Shown here: positions 6,251 to 12,344 of the stretch, in pieces | How the letters are laid out: every line of letters starts with the position of its first letter | Position numbering within the stretch: position 1 is the first letter of the stretch | Assembly (NCBI GenBank): GCA_002308435.1 | Contig: DBUY01000043.1 | Coordinates: 1 to 12,344, forward strand | Reading direction: 5' to 3' | Origin: Proteobacteria bacterium UBA1278 | Lineage (GTDB): Bacteria > Pseudomonadota > Gammaproteobacteria > Comchoanobacterales > Comchoanobacteraceae | DNA length: 12,344 nucleotides | Notes under the pieces: generated by a model | Databases searched by the model: none | What the model was told of the DNA's origin: nothing | What the model saw: the letters and a program-made list of their open reading frames with translations, nothing else | Position numbers and translations under genes: made by a program

Positions 6251-6919
6251 ATGTCCATCACCACCTGGACGCACGCGCTTGCTGGCGAGAAAGAAAAACC
6301 TTATTTTGGTAATTTATTAGCTAAAATTGCAGAAATTAGGCAATCTGGCACGCTGGTTTATCCACCACAAAATGACGTTTTCAATGCATTCAAATTAACG
6401 CCATTTGAAAATATCAAGGCAGTAATTATTGGGCAAGACCCTTACCATGGTCCCAAGCAAGCGCATGGTTTGTGTTTCTCCGTGAATCATCATGTCCCAT
6501 CGCCGCCCTCTCTCAAAAACATCTTTAAGGCAATTTCCCAAGATTTAAATATCCCCTTGCCCGATCATGGCTGCCTAGAGGCGTGGGCACGTGAGGGGGT
6601 ATTGTTGCTGAATACCGTTCTGACAGTTGAGCATGCCAAAGCCCATTCGCATGCTGGGATAGGTTGGGAGCAGTTTACCGATCAAGTCATTCGAACGATC
6701 AACGCTCATATTGATCGGCCAGTTGTTTATCTTTTGTGGGGTAGCCATGCACTCAAAAAAGCGGCACTCATCGATCATCCTAAACACTTGATCCTCAAAG
6801 CCCCACATCCTTCTCCCTTATCAGCTCACCGTGGATTCTTGACCTGCCAACACTTCTCACAAACTAATGCGTGGTTAAAGCGTCATAGTGTTGAGCCGAT
6901 AAATTGGGCACTCTCTTAG
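6251..6919 (+). CDS. ung: Uracil-DNA glycosylase (family 1)
   Basis: 222 residues, close to the usual length (E. coli Ung is 229). It excises uracil from DNA by cleaving the N-glycosidic bond, the first step of base excision repair. The hallmark motifs are present: GQDPYHGP with water-activating D63, the uracil-stacking F76 in GLCFSV, LLLNTVLTV with N121 that reads the uracil, LLWGSHA at 162-168, and the leucine-loop motif HPSPLSAHRGF with catalytic H186. NDVFNAF and YPPQ near 37-47 also match the family. The ATG at 6251 lies at the expected N-terminus, although no clear Shine-Dalgarno precedes it. It is divergent from the leucine-rich-repeat gene and converges on dnaE, whose stop lies 25 nt away. 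All catalytic residues are intact. Confidence 0.97.
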   Translation: MSITTWTHALAGEKEKPYFGNLLAKIAEIRQSGTLVYPPQNDVFNAFKLTPFENIKAVIIGQDPYHGPKQAHGLCFSVNHHVPSPPSLKNIFKAISQDLNIPLPDHGCLEAWAREGVLLLNTVLTVEHAKAHSHAGIGWEQFTDQVIRTINAHIDRPVVYLLWGSHALKKAALIDHPKHLILKAPHPSPLSAHRGFLTCQHFSQTNAWLKRHSVEPINWALS

Positions 6920-6944
6920 GTAAGAAGCTTGCTACTCTATCATC

Positions 6945-9900
6945 CTATGCACCAGCAGGGTGCTGATAAGATACGGCTATCTGCTCTACGCCTTGCACCT
7001 GACTTAGCGCTGTCAGCAATGTTTCGTTGATGACAATTTGGTGATTATCTGTGAGTGCCAGTGGTGTCTTGGTATCGGTATCTTGATACCAAACAATGAC
7101 CTTGCTGGCGCCACTCTCCTGATTTCTCAACAAGGCACCCAGCTCGATCGCAGTCGTTTTGGTGACTTGTTTTTCTTGTACGGTAATTTGCAATACTGGA
7201 TGATGCGTTTGTCGATACTGTTCTAAACTAACAATGCTCGATATATTAAACCGCGCTTGACCATTATTCCTAGCCTCTATATAAACGCCTTCGATCACAA
7301 CCACTTCGTGACTCACCAATGCAAGCTGAAGCTGCTGCACCTTATCGTCGAAGCAGGCTAACTCAAATGTCCCAGAATCATCGATGATATCAATTAATAC
7401 AAATAAACGACCTGACTTTGTGGTCATACGCCGTTGCTTTCCAATTAAACCCACAATTTTTACTGTTTTTTTGCGTACGGATGGCTTAATTTTCGCCACT
7501 TTTTGTGGTCTCATCTGTTGAATTTCTTGACGGTATGGGTCTAGTGGATGGCCTGAAAAATACATACCTAATACGGTAAACTCTGAAGCCAGTTGTTCTT
7601 TTACAGGCCACTGAGTACTATTCGTTGCATAATGGCACATCATGCTGCCTTCATCACTATCATCCATTGCAAACAAGTCTCCTTGTCCTGAGTTTTTGTT
7701 GCGACAGTGTTGTTCTTTTTGAGATAGGACCATTTCAATCGATGCTAACATGACACCGCGAGGCTGACCCAAGCAATCCATGGCACCACTCCAGATTAAG
7801 GCCTCTAAGACTTTTCGATTGACTTTAGCCTCATGCAATTGAATACAGAAATCGAGCAGATTGTCGAATGGTTTCACTTGCTTTCGGCACTTCTCTATTT
7901 CTGTGGCAAAGCCCTCGCCTACTCCTTTGATTGCCCCAAGACCAAACCGTAATAGACCTGGCTCCTCTACATGAAAATGCGCCTCACTGTGGTTGATACA
8001 TGGTGGTTTAATTTTCAGCCCCATCGCACGGCTGTCTTTGATGTAGTGCACGACTTTATCCGTATTGTCCATATCGGAACTCATTACTGAGGCCATGAAG
8101 TAGTCAAGCCAATGTGTTTTCAAATATGCAGTTTGATAGGAAATCATCGCGTAAGCGACTGAATGTGACTTGTTAAATCCATATCCAGCGAACATCTCCA
8201 TCAGATCAAATACTTTCTCTGCGATTTTCGCGTCAATTTTATTTTCTTGACTACCATTCAGAAAAATATCACGCTGCTTTGCCATTTCTTCTGGCTTTTT
8301 CTTCCCCATCGCGCGACGCAGTAGATCTGCAGCCCCTAGTGTATACCCTGCCATTACTTGAGCGATCTGCATCACTTGCTCCTGGTATACGATGACACCA
8401 TAAGTCTCCTTGAGAATTGGCTCTAAACAGGGGTGTAAGTATGCTACGTCAGCGCGTCCATGCTTACGGTCGATAAAATCATCGACCATCCCTGATTGTA
8501 ACGGTCCAGGACGATATAGCGCGACAAGTGCGACAATATCCTCAAAACAATCTGGTAATAAACGACCGATCAGCTCTTGAAAACCTCTTGATTCCAGCTG
8601 AAATACGGCTGTGGTTTTGCATGATTGCAAAAGCTGATATGTTTTTGGATCGTCCAGTGGTAGATGATTGATATCAATCTCAATCTTGTTACTTCTTAGG
8701 ACGGCCTTCATCGTGTGATCAATAATCGTCAGTGTGCGTAGCCCAAGAAAGTCAAATTTAACAAGGCCGATTTTTTCAATATCACCCATGTCTAACTGGG
8801 TTGTTTGATAGACGCTCCCTTCCTCTTTGTATAGTGGGCAGAAGTCGGTCAGTTTGCCCGGCGCAATGACAACACCGCCAGCATGTCTACCCACATTACG
8901 GACACGTCCCTCTAATACCAATGCCATATCAATGAGTGCTCTAACTTGGTCGTCCTCGCGGTACCTTGCTGCAAGGTCGGGCGCCTGCTTTAGTGCAGCG
9001 GTGAGGGTGATGCCAAGATCATTTGGGATCAGTTTTGCGATTTTATCGACAAACCCATACGGGTGAGCAAGCACTCGACCGACATCTCTCACAGCAGCTT
9101 TTGCAGCCATGGAACCATGGGTACTGATTTGAGCAACACTCTCTTGGCCATAGTGCGATTTTACATAGGCGATTACCTTGTCTCGGTTTATCATACAAAA
9201 GTCGATATCGAAATCCGGCATAGATACCCGCTCGGGATTTAGAAATCGCTCAAACAATAATCCGTGCGGTAGCGGATCAATATCTGTGATTCCTAATACA
9301 TAAGCGACCAGTGAGCCGGCCCCAGAGCCACGACCAGGGCCAACAGCGACGTCATTTTCTTTAGCCCAGCGAATGAAATCTGCAACAATCAAGAAGTATC
9401 CAGCAAAGCCCATCTTGTCGATAATATTCAGCTCCACATCAAGCCGGCCAGTATAATCTTTGTGACAGAACGATTTCCCATGGCTCGCCGTCGCTTCTTC
9501 CGTGGATACTAGCTTGATATATTTTTCTCTTACTGTCAGTCCAGCATAACTGAGATCAGCAAGGTGACTCGCGAGTGTCTTACCTGACTCCACAGGAAAA
9601 TCTGGCAAATACACCTGATCAAACTGCAACCTTAGATTACATCGTTTGGCAATCTCTACGGTGTTTTGTAACGCATTTGGCATATCCGCAAATAATTGAC
9701 ACATTTCTTCTTGGCTACGCCAGTATTGGTCCTGGCTGAATAATGACCCCTCGACAGCATCAATGACCTGTCCCGCTTGGATACACCCGCGTATTTCATG
9801 TGCTCTGTGCGACTCAGGATCTGCGAAACAGACGCTATTAATCGCGACAATCGGCAATTCGCGTTGGCTTGCTAATTGCGCTAGTTGTTTCTCCCACTGG

Positions 9901-10475
9901 CGACTCTCTGCTGTTCGTAGCCGCTGTATTCCTAGAAAATACCGATCTTTAAAACAGTTTAGCCAACGTTCGATTTGAGCGACTTGCTTAATTTGGTGCA
10001 CAGCAGAAAACCCAACACAGCCTGGCTCAATGGCAATTAATCCGGTTGTCTTTTCTGGCGTTAACCAGTCTTCGTGAATATATGGCCGACCGTGTCTTTG
10101 GCCAGACATAAATGCACGCGTCATTAACTCGGATAGGTTGAGGAAGCCTTCTCGATCTTGGCATAGCACAATGAGTCGATAGTTGACGGTAGATTTTGTC
10201 TCGCTTCCTTGCTTGTGCTGTGAAGCCACTGAATCTTCAGCTAATGCTACCCCATGAATATCTAGCTCGGCGCCGATGATTGGCTTAATGCCGTTTTTTA
10301 TGGCGGCCTGATAAAACTTCACCATTGCGAACACGTTGTTGCAATCGGTCAATGCCACTGATGACATCGATGACTGTTTTGCAAGCTCAATGATTTGTTT
10401 AACCGACAGTAAACTCTTCTCAATACTGAATTCGCTGTGGACTTGTAGATGAACAAACGATGGCGCCGAGGTCAT
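6945..10475 (-). CDS. dnaE: DNA polymerase III subunit alpha
   Basis: 1176 residues, versus 1160 in E. coli. Catalytic subunit of the replicative polymerase holoenzyme; extends DNA on primed templates and works with epsilon and the beta clamp. An N-terminal PHP domain (about 7-290; FVHLQVHSEFS, ALTDCNN, KPIIGAEL) has partly lost metal ligands, as is usual in gammaproteobacteria. The polymerase core carries GPGRGSGAGSLVAY (379-392), PDFDIDF (420-426) with catalytic D423 and D425, and VKFDFLGL with D575; RPGPLQSGMVD and YGFNKSHSVAYA follow. QGDLF (931-935) is the internal beta-clamp-binding motif, equivalent to E. coli QADMF. An OB-fold region lies near 1003-1085 (VKIVGLIGKQRRMTTKSG). No frameshift or missing key residue is seen. 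The ATG at 10475 matches the family N-terminus (SFVHLQVHS at 6-14) but has no good Shine-Dalgarno. It converges with ung; the gene upstream is on the same strand, 113 nt away. Confidence 0.98.
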   Translation of the reverse strand: MTSAPSFVHLQVHSEFSIEKSLLSVKQIIELAKQSSMSSVALTDCNNVFAMVKFYQAAIKNGIKPIIGAELDIHGVALAEDSVASQHKQGSETKSTVNYRLIVLCQDREGFLNLSELMTRAFMSGQRHGRPYIHEDWLTPEKTTGLIAIEPGCVGFSAVHQIKQVAQIERWLNCFKDRYFLGIQRLRTAESRQWEKQLAQLASQRELPIVAINSVCFADPESHRAHEIRGCIQAGQVIDAVEGSLFSQDQYWRSQEEMCQLFADMPNALQNTVEIAKRCNLRLQFDQVYLPDFPVESGKTLASHLADLSYAGLTVREKYIKLVSTEEATASHGKSFCHKDYTGRLDVELNIIDKMGFAGYFLIVADFIRWAKENDVAVGPGRGSGAGSLVAYVLGITDIDPLPHGLLFERFLNPERVSMPDFDIDFCMINRDKVIAYVKSHYGQESVAQISTHGSMAAKAAVRDVGRVLAHPYGFVDKIAKLIPNDLGITLTAALKQAPDLAARYREDDQVRALIDMALVLEGRVRNVGRHAGGVVIAPGKLTDFCPLYKEEGSVYQTTQLDMGDIEKIGLVKFDFLGLRTLTIIDHTMKAVLRSNKIEIDINHLPLDDPKTYQLLQSCKTTAVFQLESRGFQELIGRLLPDCFEDIVALVALYRPGPLQSGMVDDFIDRKHGRADVAYLHPCLEPILKETYGVIVYQEQVMQIAQVMAGYTLGAADLLRRAMGKKKPEEMAKQRDIFLNGSQENKIDAKIAEKVFDLMEMFAGYGFNKSHSVAYAMISYQTAYLKTHWLDYFMASVMSSDMDNTDKVVHYIKDSRAMGLKIKPPCINHSEAHFHVEEPGLLRFGLGAIKGVGEGFATEIEKCRKQVKPFDNLLDFCIQLHEAKVNRKVLEALIWSGAMDCLGQPRGVMLASIEMVLSQKEQHCRNKNSGQGDLFAMDDSDEGSMMCHYATNSTQWPVKEQLASEFTVLGMYFSGHPLDPYRQEIQQMRPQKVAKIKPSVRKKTVKIVGLIGKQRRMTTKSGRLFVLIDIIDDSGTFELACFDDKVQQLQLALVSHEVVVIEGVYIEARNNGQARFNISSIVSLEQYRQTHHPVLQITVQEKQVTKTTAIELGALLRNQESGASKVIVWYQDTDTKTPLALTDNHQIVINETLLTALSQVQGVEQIAVSYQHPAGA

Positions 10476-10500
10476 ATTAGAAAATTATTGTCTTTCTTGT

Positions 10501-10529
10501 ATGGTACCGCCTGTATGCAGTCAGCGCAA
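10501..10529 (-). promoter_or_regulatory. Weak candidate promoter of dnaE
   Basis: On the minus strand TTGCGC (10529-10524), 17-nt spacer, TACCAT (10506-10501). The spacing is ideal but the hexamers match only three and four positions. It would start transcripts about 20 nt before the ATG at 10475. Confidence 0.25.
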
Positions 10530-10588
10530 TCACAATTGATGATACTTTTGGGACTTTGGCTAAAATTAAATAGCTTCGAACTTGAGCA

Positions 10589-11104
10589 CTATGGGCACCT
10601 ATTCGCAAATTCGGCAATACAGTCTGAGTATTCAGGGTGATCATTAATTATGGGTCGCTGAGAAGGTATTTTGATTGCCTTGAGATTGGCCCCAGCCCTG
10701 AATATGAGTATTTTTTGACCCAGCGTTAGTGCAATCTCAGTCGAGTAGGCATTTGGATTTCTTGCGCCCTTCAGACAGATACCGACGATAATCTGTGACA
10801 TCAATCCAAACAGAATAGTAAGTCTTGTGATTCTCGCATCGCACGCAGATTGCTGATTTATGCTGATTGAGGGGTCTATAATCCAGGTTGTGCCAATTGG
10901 CATCAACAGCCACCCTATCCATAACAGCAGGTTATCTAGACGTTTTATTTTTAGATTCAGCATTATATTTGTGAATAATTTGTTCCATAGTAGGGGATTC
11001 CAGTTAGTCTGTCTACCTAGTAACGATTCACCGGATGCGTGCAGTTGACAATTAACGTGTTGAGTACTATTTGTACTGACTTTGCTTTGCGCTATGATAT
11101 TCAT
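10589..11104 (-). CDS. Hypothetical protein with two transmembrane helices, start uncertain
   Basis: The frame from the ATG at 11104 gives 171 residues. I recognise no family. Two hydrophobic helices are visible at about 58-76 (LLLWIGWLLMPIGTTWII) and 92-112 (ITRLTILFGLMSQIIVGICL), followed by a polar C-terminal tail containing KILIFRAGANLKAIKIPSQRP. The first 47 residues are polar and low in membrane character, and they overlap the likely promoter of the divergent flippase, whose ATG is only 26 nt away. The true start may therefore be the ATG at 10963 (MLNLKIKRLD), giving 124 residues. Neither start has a clear Shine-Dalgarno. It lies 113 nt upstream of dnaE on the same strand. The hydrophobic helices favour a real gene, but the call is tentative. 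Confidence 0.45.
   Translation of the reverse strand: MNIIAQSKVSTNSTQHVNCQLHASGESLLGRQTNWNPLLWNKLFTNIMLNLKIKRLDNLLLWIGWLLMPIGTTWIIDPSISINQQSACDARITRLTILFGLMSQIIVGICLKGARNPNAYSTEIALTLGQKILIFRAGANLKAIKIPSQRPIINDHPEYSDCIAEFANRCP
11063..11098 (+). promoter_or_regulatory. Candidate flippase promoter with an adjacent GTAC inverted repeat
   Basis: TATGAT (11093-11098) matches five of six -10 positions and is preceded by TTGTAC at 11071-11076 with a 16-nt spacer. The -35 overlaps an inverted repeat AGTAC-TATTT-GTACT (11063-11077). A second upstream TTGACA (11045-11050) has only a poor -10. A leader of about 26 nt to the ATG at 11131 would result. Confidence 0.4.
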
Positions 11105-11130
11105 GAACTTTTCATTGCTTTGATCGCGTT

Positions 11131-12344
11131 ATGAACATTCCATTCTTACTGGTTATTCTCTCAAGTACGGTCGGTTATGTCTGCAATGTCTCTTTCAATG
11201 CAGTCTTGGCTCACAATACAACCTATGCCCTGTATGGCGACTTTTCTTGCGCATGGCGTGCTATGAGCCTGTTAGCTGCGCTAATGACTTATTTGATGAT
11301 GCTTAGCTCTGTTCGGCCCTCCACGGTTGCCAGTAGAGCTAAAAGCACAATTAATCTATTGAATTTTCGCTTAGTGTCCTTTCACTTCTTGCTATTTATC
11401 ATCGTTTACTATCTGATTTTAGGTGCACTACACTTCCTGGTATTCAGTTACTACCTATCTGACCATCTAGTCTTTTTCGTGCTTTTTGTTCTTTTATTTG
11501 CCCCCATATTGTCACTTTGTTTCATATTTAATACTTATATACAGGTGCAGGGGTATCCCATTTTACAAAAATTCATGGAATCTACTGTACTGCATGGCGC
11601 TAAACTTATGGTCGTCCTGGTATGTTTGATGGCGTTTGCCCTCGATAGTGTGTCAGATATCTCCTTTGTTATTGGTATGATCATGCTGACCTTACTGCTC
11701 GTATACGCATTGACTTATCGTCTAGTGATGTGGCACATGCATGGAGCTGGCTGGGAAAACACGATTCACATAAGCAAAAATATCACCAACTCAATTCGTG
11801 AGTCAGACGGATGGTTACAAGTATCAGGCACTGTTATTACCTCGAATTTGATTATGGCGATTGCTCAGAGCTCTGGTATTTTCATACTGGCATTATTTTC
11901 TCGCATCCCACATTCTGTCGGCTTGTTTAACGTCTGTCTTCTGCTTGTGGGTTTGCCTGCATTAGTGACCCATTCGCTGCAAAGGCAATTGACGGTACCG
12001 ATCACAAACATACCACTTAGTCGACATAAAATGCGCCAACTTCAGTCTCAGCTTGATCGTTCGTCGATAATGCGCTTTACCATCCTGATCGCCAGCGTCT
12101 ATATTGGTTACGCCTATGGCGATAATCTCATTCATTTTTTTGGTTTTCCTGTGCTTGATTACAAAGCCATACTGCCGCTCATGACCTTTAATGTCTTTCT
12201 CTACCACGCAGCTTACTTTCAAGTGACGTATCTAATGACGCATGATCATAAAGCGGCTTGTCTCAGCATTCAGATACTCTGGCTTGCTATCATGATCGGC
12301 TTAGGCATTGCGCTTGTCGATAAATATGATATTTTTGGCTTAGT
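11131..12344 (+). CDS. Polytopic membrane protein, Wzx-like/MOP-superfamily flippase (partial, runs off right edge)
   Basis: 404 codons are open from the ATG at 11131 to the window edge with no stop. About eleven hydrophobic helices can be seen: roughly 5-27, 43-60, 82-108, 112-135, 158-172, 178-200, 236-256, 264-282, 312-330, 345-369 and 378-396. Two soluble segments separate them: WHMHGAGWENTIHISKN with a following polar region (201-230) and a basic loop with RHKMRQLQSQLDR (298-310). The N-terminal helix followed by LAHNTTYALYGDFSCAWRAMSLLA resembles oligosaccharide flippases, where this position reads like LGPEEYGLYxLAxSL and then the second helix. Such proteins move lipid-linked sugars across the inner membrane for LPS O-antigen or capsule. 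The assignment rests on topology and this one block, so another multi-helix transporter is possible. No glycosyltransferase neighbour is visible in the window. Confidence 0.65.
   Translation, partial: MNIPFLLVILSSTVGYVCNVSFNAVLAHNTTYALYGDFSCAWRAMSLLAALMTYLMMLSSVRPSTVASRAKSTINLLNFRLVSFHFLLFIIVYYLILGALHFLVFSYYLSDHLVFFVLFVLLFAPILSLCFIFNTYIQVQGYPILQKFMESTVLHGAKLMVVLVCLMAFALDSVSDISFVIGMIMLTLLLVYALTYRLVMWHMHGAGWENTIHISKNITNSIRESDGWLQVSGTVITSNLIMAIAQSSGIFILALFSRIPHSVGLFNVCLLLVGLPALVTHSLQRQLTVPITNIPLSRHKMRQLQSQLDRSSIMRFTILIASVYIGYAYGDNLIHFFGFPVLDYKAILPLMTFNVFLYHAAYFQVTYLMTHDHKAACLSIQILWLAIMIGLGIALVDKYDIFGL

Noticed and set aside
6920..6944. Terminator between ung and dnaE
   Set aside because: The 25-nt gap contains no stem-loop or T-run.
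8827..9066. Plus-strand frames inside dnaE (also 7038-7226, 9763-9978)
   Set aside because: They are antisense to well-conserved polymerase motifs and have no independent support.
11103..11123. Six-codon leader peptide (MNFSLL) before the flippase
   Set aside because: There is no ribosome site, no attenuator-like hairpin and no regulatory codon run; a short frame like this is expected by chance.
11962..12222. Minus-strand 86-codon frame
   Set aside because: It is antisense to flippase helices; the plus-strand hydrophobic pattern is continuous through it.

Overview
The window looks like a chromosomal segment of a gammaproteobacterium, probably a host-associated lineage of the Legionellales/Coxiella type. 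Evidence: DnaE and Ung follow the E. coli proteins almost block by block; an LpxL-type (lipid A late acyltransferase-like) protein is encoded; base composition is moderately AT-rich; one gene encodes a leucine-rich-repeat protein of eukaryotic-like style; and several small membrane or orphan proteins lie between housekeeping genes. The lineage is an inference from gene content, not a database result.

Layout. 1-1310 (minus) is an open frame running off the left edge. It encodes an LpxL-type acyltransferase fused at its C-terminus to a Nudix domain. Directly upstream on the same strand (1365-1940) is a stand-alone Nudix hydrolase paralogous to the fused domain, so a Nudix copy lies on each side of the acyltransferase domain. 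A strong hairpin terminator (2006-2041) closes the next minus-strand gene, a four-helix small membrane protein (2054-2452) with a perfect 16-nt palindrome upstream. A 186-residue single-helix orphan (2581-3141, minus) has an extended -10 promoter and diverges from an M17 leucyl aminopeptidase (3289-4728, plus). Convergent to the peptidase is a leucine-rich-repeat protein (4876-6087, minus), which diverges from ung (6251-6919, plus). ung converges on dnaE (6945-10475, minus) with a 25-nt gap. An uncertain small membrane protein (10589-11104, minus) follows, then a polytopic MOP/Wzx-like flippase (11131 to the right edge, plus).

How the genes relate. ung (uracil removal) and dnaE (replicative polymerase) are genome-maintenance genes and need not be co-regulated. 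The acyltransferase-Nudix pair and the flippase both point to envelope lipid or glycan metabolism but lie at opposite ends of the window. The most unusual locus is the Nudix / acyltransferase-Nudix pair. In the fusion the acyltransferase HX4(D/E) acid is replaced by phenylalanine and the Nudix box has lost key glutamates, so both domains may be non-catalytic while the adjacent free Nudix keeps its glutamate pair. No tRNA, rRNA, CRISPR array, insertion sequence or long repeat was seen, and no gene-free stretch exceeds 300 bases.
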